Assembly: GCF_000688295.1 (NCBI RefSeq)
Contig: NZ_JHZF01000017.1
Coordinates: forward strand, 1-64,000
Reading direction: 5' to 3'
DNA: 64,000 nt
Source of the DNA: Pseudooceanicola nanhaiensis DSM 18065
Lineage (GTDB): Bacteria > Pseudomonadota > Alphaproteobacteria > Rhodobacterales > Rhodobacteraceae
Below, piece by piece: positions 53,900-63,225 of this stretch; position 1 is the stretch's first letter, and every line of letters starts with the position of its first letter. Position numbers and translations under genes: made by a program. A model generated the notes under the pieces. The model did not search any database, was not told where the DNA came from, and was given only the letters and a program-made list of their open reading frames with translations.

Positions 53900-55042
53900 A
53901 TGGCCCATCCTGTCCAGTCGCCCCTGCGGGCGCTCCTCACGCTGTGTGCCATCGTCATCGCCGGCGCCGCCCCGGCGCAGCAGGGGGCCGGGGCTCCGCC
54001 GGCCGTGACGGTGGAGACCATGCAGCCGCAGGCGCTGACCCTGACCTCGACCCTGCCGGGCCGGGTGCGCGCCTCGGCCCAGGCCGAGGTCCGGCCGCAG
54101 GTGAACGGGATCATCACCGAACGTCTGTTCCGCGAGGGCTCGATGGTCTCCGAGGGCGACGTGCTGTTCCGCATCGACCCGACGAGCTATGAGGCGGCGG
54201 TGGCGCAGGCGCGGGCCTCGGTCAACGCGGCGCAGGCGCAGCTGAGCGCGGCCGATCGGGAGTTCGCGCGCGTGACCGAGCTGAGCGACCGGGGCGTGGC
54301 CACACAGGCCGCCATGGACAACGCCGTTTCCGTCCGCGACACCGCGCTGGCGCAGGCCGATGTCGCCGAGGCCGCCCTGCGCGCCGCCGAGATCCAGCTG
54401 GCGCACACCGAGGTGCGGGCCCGCCTGTCGGGACGCATCGGCCTCTCCGAAGCCTCGCCGGGCTCTCTCGTCACCGCCAGCCAGGCAACCCCGCTTGCCA
54501 CCATTCGCAAGCTCGATGTCGTGCATGTGGACGTCACGCAATCCGCCGCCGAGATCCTCCGGCGGCGCAAGGGCGGGGGCGGTGATCTGGACGATGCCGC
54601 CGTGTCCCTGACCCTCGCCGACGGGTCGACCTTCGAGCACACCGGCCTGCTGACCGCAGCCGAGCCGCATGTCGACGAACAGACCGGCGTGGTCGTGCTG
54701 CGGATCGAGTTCGTCAATCCCGACATGCTGCTTCTGCCCGGCATGTACGTGCAGGTCGAGATGCCGACCCGCAAGGTCGAGAACGCCTTCCTTGTCCCGC
54801 AGGAGGCCGTCACCCGCGACCGACGCGGCAATCCCCAGACGATGGTCGTCGGCGAGGACGGCACGGTCGAGCTGCGCGCCCTGACGCTGCTGCAGGATCA
54901 CGGCGCCGACTGGGTGGTGACCGAAGGCGTGTCCGCCGGCGACAAGGTGATCGTCGAAGGGCTGCAGAAGGCGGCTCCCGGCGCACAGGTGTCGCCGCAG
55001 GAACGCGAACGCACGGCCTCGGCCGCGGCGCCGGCAGAGTAG
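53900..55042 (+). CDS. RND efflux periplasmic adaptor (MFP)
   Basis: A 380-residue membrane fusion protein. ATG 53900 ([13 protein letters not shown]) follows AAAGGAGCC; the longer frame covers the operator and is rejected. Residues about 1-28 are a signal peptide without lipobox cysteine, so it is not an AcrA-type lipoprotein. [20 protein letters not shown] opens the barrel-sandwich part, then a coiled-coil hairpin (about 95-165, [21 protein letters not shown] onward), and the returning lipoyl half [20 protein letters not shown]. It bridges the pump at 55051 to an outer-membrane channel that is not encoded here. Confidence 0.86.
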   Translation: MAHPVQSPLRALLTLCAIVIAGAAPAQQGAGAPPAVTVETMQPQALTLTSTLPGRVRASAQAEVRPQVNGIITERLFREGSMVSEGDVLFRIDPTSYEAAVAQARASVNAAQAQLSAADREFARVTELSDRGVATQAAMDNAVSVRDTALAQADVAEAALRAAEIQLAHTEVRARLSGRIGLSEASPGSLVTASQATPLATIRKLDVVHVDVTQSAAEILRRRKGGGGDLDDAAVSLTLADGSTFEHTGLLTAAEPHVDEQTGVVVLRIEFVNPDMLLLPGMYVQVEMPTRKVENAFLVPQEAVTRDRRGNPQTMVVGEDGTVELRALTLLQDHGADWVVTEGVSAGDKVIVEGLQKAAPGAQVSPQERERTASAAAPAE

Positions 55043-55050
55043 GGCAGGGC

Positions 55051-58000
55051 ATGGCACGTTTCTTCATCGACCGGCCGATCTTTGCCTGGGTGATCTCGAT
55101 CATCATCATGGGCGTGGGCACGCTTTCGATCCTGACCCTTCCGGTGGCGCAATATCCGCAGATCGCGCCGCCCTCGATCAGCGTCAGCGCGGTCTATCCC
55201 GGCGCCTCGGCGCAGACGGTGGCCAATACCGTGACGCAGGTGATCGAGCAGCAGATGACCGGGCTCGACGGCATGCGCTACATGTCGTCGAACTCCTCCT
55301 CGGCCGGGACGTCCTCGATCACCCTGACCTTCGAGACCGGGACCGACCCGGACATCGCGCAGGTGCAGGTGCAGAACAAGCTGTCGCAGGCCACGCCCCT
55401 GCTGCCCGAAAGCGTGCAGCGGCAGGGGGTCACGGTGCGCAAGTCCTCGGCCGGGTTCCTGATGGTGATCTCGCTGATCTCGCCGGACGGTTCGATGGAC
55501 GAGACCGACCTCGCCGACTACCTGCAGACCAACCTCGTCGACGAGATGTCGCGGATCGAGGGGGTCGGCTCGGTCCAGGTCTTCGGGGCGCAATACGCCA
55601 TGCGCATCTGGCTCGACCCGTCGAAGCTGTCGGCCTACGAGCTGACGCCCTCGGACGTGGTCGGCGCGGTCTCGTCCGAGAACGCGCAGATCTCGGCCGG
55701 CGCCTTCGGCAACCGCCCCGCCCCCGAGGGGCAGATGCTGAACGCCACGATCACCGCGCAGTCGCTGCTGCAGACGCCCGAGGACTTCCGCCAGATCGTG
55801 CTGCGGGCAGAACCCAACGGCGGGCTCGTCCTGCTGGGTGACGTGGCCGAGGTCGAGATCGGGTCCGAGGGCTACAACTTCTCGGCCAGCTACAACGGGC
55901 AGGCGGCCACCGGCATGGCGATCAGCCTCGCGCCCGGCGCGAACGCGCTCGACACCTCGAAGCTGGTGCATGAACGGATGGCGGAATTCGCGGAGTTCTT
56001 CCCGAACGGCATCGACTATGTTGTGCCCTACGACACCACCCCCTTCGTCGAGATCTCGATCGAATCCGTCGTGCACACGCTGATCGAGGCGATCGTGCTG
56101 GTGTTCCTGGTGATGTATCTCTTCCTGCAGAACTTCCGCGCGACGCTGATCCCGACGCTGGCCGTTCCGGTCGTGCTTCTGGGCACCTTCGGGATCATGG
56201 CGGCCATGGGCTTCACCATCAACACGCTGACGATGCTGGCCATGGTGCTGGCGATCGGCCTCCTGGTCGATGACGCCATCGTGGTGGTCGAGAACGTCGA
56301 ACGGGTGATGGAGGAAGACGGTCTGAGCCCCTACGAGGCGACGAAGAAATCGATGGGCCAGATCACCGGCGCGCTGATCGGCATCGCCATGGTGCTCTCG
56401 GCGGTCTTCGTGCCGATGGCCTTCTTCGGCGGATCCACCGGGGTGATCTACCAGCAGTTCGCGATCACCATCGTCTCGGCCATGGCGCTGTCGGTGGTCG
56501 TCGCGCTGACCCTGACGCCCGCGCTCTGCGCCACCATGCTGAAGCAGAGCCACGGCAGGCGGGGCGGTCTCTTCGGTCTGTTCAACCGCGGCTTCGACGC
56601 CACCCTGCGCGGCTACGGCCGGAGCGTCGGCGGGATCGTGCGGCGTCCGCTCCGGATGGGGCTGATCTATCTCGCGCTCGTCGCCGCCATGGCGCTGCTG
56701 TTCACGCGCACCCCGACCGGCTTCCTGCCGGAAGAGGATCAGGGGATGATGCTGGTGATGATCCAGGGGCCGACCGGCGCGACGCTGGAGCGGACCGAGG
56801 CGGTCATTCACACGATCCACACCCACTTCCTCGAGACCGAGGCCGATGCGGTCGATGCCGTCTTCGGGGTCGCGGGCTTCGGGTTCGCGGGGCAGGGGCA
56901 GAACATGGGCCTCGCCTTCGTCCGGATGAAGGACTGGTCCGTGCGCGAGGATCCGGCGCTGTCGGTCCAGGCGGTCGCGGGGCGGGCCTACGGTGCCCTG
57001 TCCCGGATCCAGGACGCGATGGTCTTTCCGATCGTGCCCCCCTCGGTGCCCGAGCTGGGCAATGCCTCGGGCTTCGACATGTTCCTGCAGGCCCGCGGCG
57101 GGCAGACCCATGACGAACTTGTCGCCGCGCGCAACCAGCTGCTCGGCATGGCGGCGCAGAGCCCGCTGCTGACCGGGGTCAGGCCCAACGGGCTGGAGGA
57201 CGCCTCGCAGTTCAAGCTCGACATCGACTGGCGCAAGGCGGGGGCCATGGGGGTCTCGGCCAGCGACGTCTCGCAGCTTCTGGGCATCGCCTGGGCCGGG
57301 TCCTACGTGAACGACTTCCTCGACCAGGGGCGGATCAAGCGGGTCTACGTCCAGGGCGAGGCCGACAGCCGCGCGACCCCGTCGGACATCGACAAGTGGC
57401 GGGTCCGCAACGCCACCGGCGGGCTGGTGCCCTTCGCCAACTTCGCCGAAGGCAAGTGGGAGCTCGGCGCGCAGGGCGTCTATCGCTACAACGGCGTGCC
57501 CGCGATGCAGATCCAGGGCAACCCGGCGCCCGGCGTCACCTCGGGCGAGGCGATGGCCGAGATGGAGCGCCTGGCAAGCCAGCTCCCGCCGGGCTTCGGC
57601 ATCTCCTGGACCGGCCTCTCGCTCGAGGAACGCCAGTCCGGCAACCAGGCGCCGCTGCTCTACGCGCTGTCGCTCGCCGCGGTCTTCCTCTCGCTGGCCG
57701 CGCTCTACGAAAGCTGGTCGATCCCCTTCGCCGTGATGCTCGCGATGCCGATCGGCGTGCTCGGCGCGCTGATCGGGGCCTGGCTCGGCGGCTACGAGAA
57801 CGGCGTCTTCTTCCAGGTGGGCCTGCTGACGGTCATCGGCCTGACCGGCAAGAACGCGATCCTCATCGTGGAATTCGCGCGGGAAAGGGTCGAGGCCGGG
57901 GAAGAGCTCATCTCCGCCACGGTCGAGGCCGCCCGCCAGAGGTTCCGTCCCATCGTGATGACCTCGATGGCGTTCTCGCTGGGCGTGCTGCCGCTGGTCC

Positions 58001-58173
58001 TGTCCATCGGCGCAGGCTCCGGCGGGCGGAACGCGATCGGCGCCGGCGTCCTGGGCGGAACGATCTCGGCCACCGTGCTGGGTGTCCTGCTGGTGCCGCT
58101 GTTCTTCGTCATCGTGACGCGTCTGTTCACGCGGCGGCGCAAGCGCCCGACCGGCGCACCTGCGGAGGTCTGA
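55051..58173 (+). CDS. RND multidrug efflux transporter (AcrB/HAE1 type)
   Basis: A 1040-residue proton-driven inner-membrane pump. It starts [20 protein letters not shown], the HAE1 signature. The proton-relay pair is Asp407-Asp408 in [17 protein letters not shown], the same numbering as AcrB. Two large periplasmic loops and twelve helices are consistent with the full length. [15 protein letters not shown] (about 930) holds the TM10 lysine. The gene starts 8 nt after the adaptor. It probably exports hydrophobic drugs, solvents or toxic pathway intermediates. Confidence 0.9.
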   Translation: MARFFIDRPIFAWVISIIIMGVGTLSILTLPVAQYPQIAPPSISVSAVYPGASAQTVANTVTQVIEQQMTGLDGMRYMSSNSSSAGTSSITLTFETGTDPDIAQVQVQNKLSQATPLLPESVQRQGVTVRKSSAGFLMVISLISPDGSMDETDLADYLQTNLVDEMSRIEGVGSVQVFGAQYAMRIWLDPSKLSAYELTPSDVVGAVSSENAQISAGAFGNRPAPEGQMLNATITAQSLLQTPEDFRQIVLRAEPNGGLVLLGDVAEVEIGSEGYNFSASYNGQAATGMAISLAPGANALDTSKLVHERMAEFAEFFPNGIDYVVPYDTTPFVEISIESVVHTLIEAIVLVFLVMYLFLQNFRATLIPTLAVPVVLLGTFGIMAAMGFTINTLTMLAMVLAIGLLVDDAIVVVENVERVMEEDGLSPYEATKKSMGQITGALIGIAMVLSAVFVPMAFFGGSTGVIYQQFAITIVSAMALSVVVALTLTPALCATMLKQSHGRRGGLFGLFNRGFDATLRGYGRSVGGIVRRPLRMGLIYLALVAAMALLFTRTPTGFLPEEDQGMMLVMIQGPTGATLERTEAVIHTIHTHFLETEADAVDAVFGVAGFGFAGQGQNMGLAFVRMKDWSVREDPALSVQAVAGRAYGALSRIQDAMVFPIVPPSVPELGNASGFDMFLQARGGQTHDELVAARNQLLGMAAQSPLLTGVRPNGLEDASQFKLDIDWRKAGAMGVSASDVSQLLGIAWAGSYVNDFLDQGRIKRVYVQGEADSRATPSDIDKWRVRNATGGLVPFANFAEGKWELGAQGVYRYNGVPAMQIQGNPAPGVTSGEAMAEMERLASQLPPGFGISWTGLSLEERQSGNQAPLLYALSLAAVFLSLAALYESWSIPFAVMLAMPIGVLGALIGAWLGGYENGVFFQVGLLTVIGLTGKNAILIVEFARERVEAGEELISATVEAARQRFRPIVMTSMAFSLGVLPLVLSIGAGSGGRNAIGAGVLGGTISATVLGVLLVPLFFVIVTRLFTRRRKRPTGAPAEV

Positions 58174-58450
58174 CCGCGCGCCGAAGGCAAGCGTGAGCGG
58201 AAACGGTTTGATTAGCCAATAGGCACCGCCCTGCGTCCACGCGGACCTTTGCAGTTCCGTGCCGCGTCGGGTGAGGAAGGCGTCGCAGTGCGGGCTGCGT
58301 CGCTTCTCGCCGAAGGCGCGTGACTCTGCGCGGTTCCTGACAGCACCCAAACGGTGTAAGACTTGTTATGTTTCATCCAGGGTGCCGGCGACGCCTTGAG
58401 GCGGAGTGGCCTCCGCTCCGCCCAGGGCGGGGATGCTGCGACGGTCCTCC
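58174..58450. other. Convergent intergenic region with possible dispersed-repeat remnant
   Basis: No gene is supported in this 277-bp gap between the RND gene and a minus-strand SMP-30 gene. The minus strand from about 58330 to 58185 reads ESRAFGEKRRSPHCDAFL and, a little later, GGAYWLIKPFPLTLAFGA. From memory this resembles tiny hypothetical proteins scattered in Rhodobacterales intergenic regions, so it may be a dispersed repeat rather than a coding gene. A small hairpin (GCGGAG-TGGC-CTCCGC, 58401-58416) lies near the right end and has no T-tract. Confidence 0.35.
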
Positions 58451-59323
58451 TCACATATTCGAGAAACGCGGCTCCGGCAGCCCGGGCGTCGCGACACGAA
58501 CCGCGAAAAGCCGACCGGCCAAGACATCGTTTTCGTCCAGATCGCCACGTGTCATGTAACGCGCCGTAGTGATGTACAGCGTGCGCAGGTCCGGCCCACC
58601 GAAAGAGATCATGGTGGGGTTCACCGTCGGCACGGCAATCCGCGCGACCTCACGCCCGTCCGGCGAGACACGCACGACAGCCCCGGCACCATAGAGCGCG
58701 GACCAGTAGTGACCTTCGCTGTCGACGGCCGCGCCATCCGGATGTTCGCCACTGGATGTCGTGAACACCACGTCTCGCACGTAGGTGTCCGGCGCGCGCG
58801 ACGGCGTCAGGCGATAGACGACCCGGCTGCGGCTGTCGGAATGGTAGAAGCTTTCCGTCCCGACCGGAAAAGCCAGGCCGTTGGAATTGACGAAGCCACG
58901 TATGGCCACCACGACGCGGCCGTCCGGATCGATGCGGTAGAGCGCACCGTCGGGCGCGTCGGGCGCGGTGCCGAATGTGCCGACCCAGAAGCGCCCCTGG
59001 CGATCACACTTGCCGTCGTTAAGGCGACAGGTCGCCGCGTCGTTGGGCGTGGTGGCGAAATGTTCGATGGCACCCGTGGCCGGGTCGAGCAAAAGAAGGC
59101 GGTTGCGCAAGGCGCAGAGAACGCGCCCGTCCTCGCACAATGCGAAAGACCCGATTTCTTCCGGCATGTCCCACCTCCGAACCCCGCCGGCCGCGTCCAG
59201 CCGATAGAGGCAGGGCGCGTGGCTATCGACCCACCAAAGCGCGCCATCGCGCGCGTCCCACGTCGGGCACTCGCCAAGTTCGCTGACGACGTCGGTGATC
59301 GGTTCAGGGCGACTGTCGAGCAT
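58451..59323 (-). CDS. SMP-30/gluconolactonase-family beta-propeller
   Basis: A 290-residue protein. ATG 59323 (MLDSRPEPITDVV) is used; the longer open frame runs through tctB. Metal-site segments: ELGECPTWDARDGALWWVDS (Glu about 17), RLNDGKCDRQGRFWVGTF (about 97), VNSNGLAFPVGTESFYHSDS (about 147) and PDGAAVDSEGHYW (about 200). No signal peptide. It is the last gene of the minus-strand operon, 11 nt after tctB. Lactone or ester hydrolysis of the imported compound is the family expectation. Confidence 0.8.
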   Translation of the reverse strand: MLDSRPEPITDVVSELGECPTWDARDGALWWVDSHAPCLYRLDAAGGVRRWDMPEEIGSFALCEDGRVLCALRNRLLLLDPATGAIEHFATTPNDAATCRLNDGKCDRQGRFWVGTFGTAPDAPDGALYRIDPDGRVVVAIRGFVNSNGLAFPVGTESFYHSDSRSRVVYRLTPSRAPDTYVRDVVFTTSSGEHPDGAAVDSEGHYWSALYGAGAVVRVSPDGREVARIAVPTVNPTMISFGGPDLRTLYITTARYMTRGDLDENDVLAGRLFAVRVATPGLPEPRFSNM

Positions 59324-59334
59324 GTCGTCATCCT

Positions 59335-59778
59335 TCAATACAGGGGAAACCACGGTTCGGGCAGCGGCAGGCGCAGAACGCGTTCCACCAGAACGACCAG
59401 GAAAAGCAGGGTTCCAACCGCGGCCGGAACGGCAAGTGTCCATTTCTCGCCTTGCACCAGCATGTAGGCGAGCACGAAAACCGGGGCGGCAACGGGAAAG
59501 CCGAATGCGATGGCCGCTGCGAAGAAGGCGCCCATCCACAGGCAGCACCGCAGCACCGGCCGGAGGGGCGGGCCTTCCCACGACGCGACTGGGCTGGCCT
59601 TTACGAAGGGCAGGATCGTGTGGATCACGCCGCAGACGATCATCACGCTGCAGATGAAGACCGGGAAGGTTGCCGCCATCGCCTCCCATTGCAGGGCCGC
59701 AAAAAGTGCGGCCAGCGCCATCAGCGTGAGCGCCACGCCGAACCACCAAGACGGGTCCCTGAAGGGGGTGTCACGCAT
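59335..59778 (-). CDS. tctB: TctB-type small TTT membrane subunit
   Basis: A 147-residue membrane protein with four hydrophobic segments (WWFGVALTLMALAALFAAL; FPVFICSVMIVCGVI; CLWMGAFFAAAIAFGFPVA; ALAVPAAVGTLLFLVVLV in the read frame). It diverges from the 32001 TctB and lacks its MGPGYFP motif; the identification rests on size, topology and the 8-nt overlap with tctA. GCAGGAGGCGGCA precedes the start. Confidence 0.72.
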   Translation of the reverse strand: MRDTPFRDPSWWFGVALTLMALAALFAALQWEAMAATFPVFICSVMIVCGVIHTILPFVKASPVASWEGPPLRPVLRCCLWMGAFFAAAIAFGFPVAAPVFVLAYMLVQGEKWTLAVPAAVGTLLFLVVLVERVLRLPLPEPWFPLY

Positions 59779-61282
59779 TGCCGCCTCCTGCCTGCTGGGC
59801 CCTCATCGCACGATCGCGCCTCCCGCGCAGGACCATCGCTGCGAGGAATGCGAGTGTCAGGCCCAGCGTCGCCAAGACGATCGGGCGCTGCCAGAGCCAG
59901 GAGGCGCCATAGACCTGCACGGAAATGAAGAAGTTCGCTTCGGCCAGTTGCCCCAGCACCATGCCGATCAGCAACGGAACCCGCGGCCAGTCATAGGCCT
60001 TCATGAACAGCCCGAGCGCGCCGAAGACGGCAAAGGCGATCAGGTCGTTGTAGCTGTTCGATGCGAACGTCGCGCCGATCGCCATGAAAGTGATAATCAG
60101 GGGGGCGATCACGCTCGCCCGGACCTGGCAAAGCTTCACGATATGCCGCTGCAGGACAAGGCAGATCAAGGCAACGACGATGTTCGCAAGGATCACGGTC
60201 CAGAGCATCTGGAACGTCAGCGGCAGCTGTTCGTTCAGCATCGCGCTGCCGGGCCGCAATCCGACGATCAGGAAGACGCCCAGCATGACCGCCATCGAGG
60301 CATTGCCGGGAATCCCGAGCGCAACCGTCGGGATGATGGCGCCGGGCTTCTGGGCCGTGGTCGCGGATTCAGCCGCGAGGACACCCCGGATATCGCCCTT
60401 GCCGAACTGCGAACTGTCCCTCGCGGACTGGACCGCGTGAGAATAGCCCAGCCATTCCGCCGCCGATCCGCCAAGGCCGGGAACCACGCCACAGACCCCG
60501 CCGATGACGGAACAGCGCACCACCAGCCACCGATGTCGGATCGTGTCGCGCAACCCTTCGAGGGCCCCGCCCTTCACCGCGAAGTCCCGCGCGATCGAGG
60601 TCCGCGACGCCATCAGCTCCATGACTTCGGGCACGGCGAAGAGGCCGAGCGCCACGGGAACCAGGGGAAGCCCGTCTTCGAGGTAGCTCCAGCCCAGGGT
60701 GTACCGGTAATCCCCTGTCGCCCCTGCCACCCCGATGCAGGAGATCAGAAGACCGGCAGCCGCGACCATCAGCCCGCGTGCGATATTCGGCCCGACCAGC
60801 GAGCCCGACATCACCAGTCCCATCATGGCCAGCATGAAGAATTCCGGCGACCCGAAACTGTTGATCACGGGCCGGATCACCGGCAGCAGGACCAGGAAGA
60901 TCACCGAGAACACGATCGTTCCGACGATGGAGGCGAAATAGGACGCCGAAAGCGCCCTGCCGGCCTCGCCCCGCTTGGCCATCGGGTAGCCGTCGAGGTA
61001 GGTCGCCTGCGCCGCCGATGTCCCCGGAATACCCAGAAGGACCGCCGGGATCGCATCCGTCTGCGTCGTCACGGCATACATGCCGAGGAGGAAGGAAAAC
61101 GCCACTTCGGGCGGTTGCCCGATCGCGAAGGGAAGCAGCAGCCCCATGCCCGTCAAGCCGGAGAGGCCGGGCACGAGGCCGAAGAACATCCCCGACACGA
61201 TCCCGACCATGGTCCATACGAGAACCTTGGCGGTGAAGATCGTGCTCAGCCCGATTGCAAGCGCCCCGAAAATATCTTCCAT
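59771..61282 (-). CDS. tctA: TctA-type large TTT permease
   Basis: A 503-residue multi-spanning permease. Marks: SGMFFGLVPGLSGLTGMGLLLP, read as MFFGLVPGLSGLTGMG; GIPGTSAAQATYLDGYPMAKRGEAG in two parts (LGIPGTSAAQATYLDG and YPMAKRGEAGRAL); GKGDIRGVLAAESATTAQKPG, read as GDIRGVLAAESATT; and LGIPGNASMAVMLG. GGGAGGATCC precedes the start. It overlaps tctB by 8 nt. The gene order on this strand is tctC, tctA, tctB, SMP-30. Confidence 0.84.
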   Translation of the reverse strand: MEDIFGALAIGLSTIFTAKVLVWTMVGIVSGMFFGLVPGLSGLTGMGLLLPFAIGQPPEVAFSFLLGMYAVTTQTDAIPAVLLGIPGTSAAQATYLDGYPMAKRGEAGRALSASYFASIVGTIVFSVIFLVLLPVIRPVINSFGSPEFFMLAMMGLVMSGSLVGPNIARGLMVAAAGLLISCIGVAGATGDYRYTLGWSYLEDGLPLVPVALGLFAVPEVMELMASRTSIARDFAVKGGALEGLRDTIRHRWLVVRCSVIGGVCGVVPGLGGSAAEWLGYSHAVQSARDSSQFGKGDIRGVLAAESATTAQKPGAIIPTVALGIPGNASMAVMLGVFLIVGLRPGSAMLNEQLPLTFQMLWTVILANIVVALICLVLQRHIVKLCQVRASVIAPLIITFMAIGATFASNSYNDLIAFAVFGALGLFMKAYDWPRVPLLIGMVLGQLAEANFFISVQVYGASWLWQRPIVLATLGLTLAFLAAMVLRGRRDRAMRAQQAGGGNA

Positions 61283-61301
61283 GGATCCTCCCTCCCGGTT
61301 T

Positions 61302-61331
61302 GCCCGGACGCGACTCAGGTCGCGTCCGGGC
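61302..61331 (-). terminator. GC-rich stem-loop after tctC
   Basis: GCCCGGACGCGAC (61302-61314) pairs perfectly with GTCGCGTCCGGGC (61319-61331), a 13-bp stem with a 4-nt loop. On the minus strand it begins 6 nt after the tctC stop and ends 19 nt before the tctA start. No T-tract. It is the longest of the five receptor-associated hairpins. Confidence 0.6.
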
Positions 61332-61337
61332 GCGGTC

Positions 61338-62402
61338 TCACTTGAAGTACGCCGGGGCGAGTTCCATCAGGATCTCGACCACCTCGGGCGCCTTGAAGCC
61401 ATCGTGGAGCGCTTCCAGCTTTTCCCGCGTTTCGGCGGTGTCCGAGAACGGGCGGACTGTCGCCTCCATTTGCTCTACCGCCGCTGCGTATTCGGGGTCC
61501 GCCACCGCCTTGGAGAGGGCGGTTTCCCAGGCCTGGACGTATGCTTCTGGCGTCCCGGGGGCGAGCAGGTAGATGAACTGCACGGCGGCCGCCTGATTGA
61601 AGGCCGAGAACAGTTTGTACTGGGGGGTATCCAGCGCATCGGGCTTGTATTCGCGAATGAGCTCGTCGAAGGTCGGCGCGTCGATGCTGGCATCACGCAC
61701 AAATCCGTCCGGCCCGGGAATTCCGACCTGTCCGAAGGCATGAACCGTTCCCGCCTCCTCGACGGAGTCCTGCTGTACAGCGTAGTAATCGCCGTTCAGG
61801 CTCGTGATCGTGGTTTCTCCTGTCAGGACGGACTGGAGGTTGTTGCCGGCGGCGCCAAACCCGCCGATGATCCGCGACCTGGCGCCGAACATTTCTGCGA
61901 AGACATTGAAACGATTGCCGTTCAGGTCGGCTGGTGACGGTGCACTGAACAGCAACGGCTTCGGCGTGTCCGCAAGGTCTGCGGGGACTTCCACGCCCAG
62001 GTCGTTCCGGATCAACACCACCGTATTGACGGGCTGGCTGCCTGCTATCCCGAAGTCGCGCACGTCGAGTTCGAAATCCTTGAGCGTCACCCACCGTGTC
62101 GGGATCGAGTTGCAAAGGCAGATCTCGAGCCCGTCCGGCCTGGACGAGTTGTGCATGTAGGTGGCGGCCTGGATGCCAGCGGCTCCTGGCCGCGGCTCGA
62201 CCACGACGGTCGGTTCGCCCGGCAGGTATTTGGCCACGAAGGGCGCAAGCGTCCGCGCGAACAGGTCGGTGGACCCGCCGGCCGCGAAATTCTGCACGAT
62301 GCGGACGGTCTTGCCCGAAAAATCGGCCTCTTGCGCGGCGGCCACATTGGGTATCGCAAATGCGGACGCCATTGCCAGCGCTGCGAAAATCTTCTGTCTC
62401 AT
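61338..62402 (-). CDS. tctC: TctC-type periplasmic receptor (Bug-like)
   Basis: A 354-residue receptor with a Sec signal peptide (about 1-23, FAALAMASAFAIPNVAAAQ). The mature start GKTVRIVQNFAAGGSTDLFARTLAPFVAKYLPGEPTVVVEPRPGA (read as VRIVQNFAAGGSTDLFAR and VVVEPRPGAAGIQAATYM) follows the Bug pattern but with QNFAAGGS instead of VPYxAGG. It is longer than the 23635 receptor. GGGAGGAGATT precedes the start. The ligand is unknown; the adjacent SMP-30 gene suggests a lactone or hydroxy acid. Confidence 0.78.
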   Translation of the reverse strand: MRQKIFAALAMASAFAIPNVAAAQEADFSGKTVRIVQNFAAGGSTDLFARTLAPFVAKYLPGEPTVVVEPRPGAAGIQAATYMHNSSRPDGLEICLCNSIPTRWVTLKDFELDVRDFGIAGSQPVNTVVLIRNDLGVEVPADLADTPKPLLFSAPSPADLNGNRFNVFAEMFGARSRIIGGFGAAGNNLQSVLTGETTITSLNGDYYAVQQDSVEEAGTVHAFGQVGIPGPDGFVRDASIDAPTFDELIREYKPDALDTPQYKLFSAFNQAAAVQFIYLLAPGTPEAYVQAWETALSKAVADPEYAAAVEQMEATVRPFSDTAETREKLEALHDGFKAPEVVEILMELAPAYFK

Positions 62403-62426
62403 AATCTCCTCCCAGAGTTGGTGATG

Positions 62427-63041
62427 TCAGGTGGCGCTGGATCCGATGCAGCGCGTCGCCACCACCGAAGTATCGGTCATGTAGCTGCGTCTGCGCGCGA
62501 AGCTCTCGACCCATCGTGGCTTGGACTGCTCGGGCGGCAGGTTGAAGAACCGCGATGCAGACCAAGCCTCGAGGTCGTCGTACCTGGCGATCAGCAGGTA
62601 ACGCGTCACGCCGTTTTCGGGCGCGGTGTGCCACATGCCGACGACGTGGCACTTCGTGTCTTTTTCAAACTCGTCCCACACGGGGATCGTGTCGGCCTCG
62701 AAGCTCCCGGCCTTGTCGCTTAGAACATGGAACCACCGGTTGGTGAACATCGCCCTGCTTTCCTCGAGCAGGTCGAGATCGCGCTCGGAGGCTGGCGACA
62801 GCGCCTGGCGCGTGACAGACACCACGTCATTCAGCGCTTCGATCTCCTCTACCGCCGCGTCCATCCGGGCCTGGTCCTCGGCGGACAGCACGGCGAAAAC
62901 GGTGTTGACGCTTGCACCGATCTGGGGCGCGAAGAGGCCGATCGCCCGTACCGCGCCGTCGGCCAGCCTCAGTTCACGCAACTGGCGTCCCACGGCGTCC
63001 CACCGGTTGGGTGCGGTCGCAACGGTCAGGTATTCCTTCAT
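62427..63041 (-). CDS. Two-repeat NIPSNAP-like alpha/beta-barrel protein
   Basis: A 204-residue protein, starting at ATG 63041 (MKEYLTVATAPNRWD) with AAGGAG 9 nt upstream; a TTG at 63059 is rejected. Residues about 1-100 and 105-190 look like two ferredoxin-like repeats. The second (NRWFHVLSDKAGSFEAD, HVVGMWHTAPENGVTRYLLIARYDDLEAW) resembles NIPSNAP-family domains, which are small proteins of unclear function often found in catabolic operons. No signal peptide. First gene of the minus-strand TTT operon. Confidence 0.6.
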   Translation of the reverse strand: MKEYLTVATAPNRWDAVGRQLRELRLADGAVRAIGLFAPQIGASVNTVFAVLSAEDQARMDAAVEEIEALNDVVSVTRQALSPASERDLDLLEESRAMFTNRWFHVLSDKAGSFEADTIPVWDEFEKDTKCHVVGMWHTAPENGVTRYLLIARYDDLEAWSASRFFNLPPEQSKPRWVESFARRRSYMTDTSVVATRCIGSSAT

Positions 63042-63144
63042 CTGGCAAATCTCCTTCAACTGCGCTCCGAAAGGGGCGCATTGCCGTGGTCGTTTTCGGA
63101 TTTCCTCCCATCGGGCAGCCTTCGCCGCCCGTCCACGGATAAGT

Positions 63145-63173
63145 TTAGACGGGGCGAGCTATAGAGATAAAAT
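63145..63173 (+). promoter_or_regulatory. Candidate lysR promoter
   Basis: TTAGAC (63145-63150), 17 bp, then TAAAAT (63168-63173), which is 5 of 6 to the -10 consensus. Transcription would start near 63180, right before the hairpin at 63187-63211. The opposite strand of this same AT-rich stretch probably holds the promoter of the minus-strand operon. Confidence 0.45.
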
Positions 63174-63186
63174 TCATAAAACCGTA

Positions 63187-63211
63187 AGCCCATCGGCAGA
63201 ACCGATGGGCT
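63187..63211 (+). promoter_or_regulatory. Leader hairpin/palindrome before lysR
   Basis: AGCCCATCGG (63187-63196) and CCGATGGGCT (63202-63211) are perfect 10-bp arms with loop CAGAA. If the 63145-63173 promoter is right, this is the very 5' end of the lysR transcript. It buries an in-frame ATG (63205), which is one reason to place the start at GTG 63226. It could equally be a protein-binding palindrome for the LysR protein. Confidence 0.5.
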
Positions 63212-63225
63212 GTGGAGTCGCTGCC

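Noticed and set aside
54898-58350. A very long open frame on the minus strand opposite the RND pump
   Set aside because: GC-rich codon bias leaves the antisense strand stop-free. Its protein is Arg/Asp/His-rich low-complexity text with no domain, while the plus strand encodes a full AcrB-type protein.
58400-58422. Hairpin as terminator between the RND pump and the SMP-30 gene
   Set aside because: Two short alternative stems, no T-tract on either strand; too weak to call.
63205-63207. ATG 63205 as the start of the right-edge lysR gene
   Set aside because: It is buried in the 3' arm of a 10-bp hairpin and has no ribosome site; GTG 63226 has GGAG at good spacing and gives the usual LysR start.
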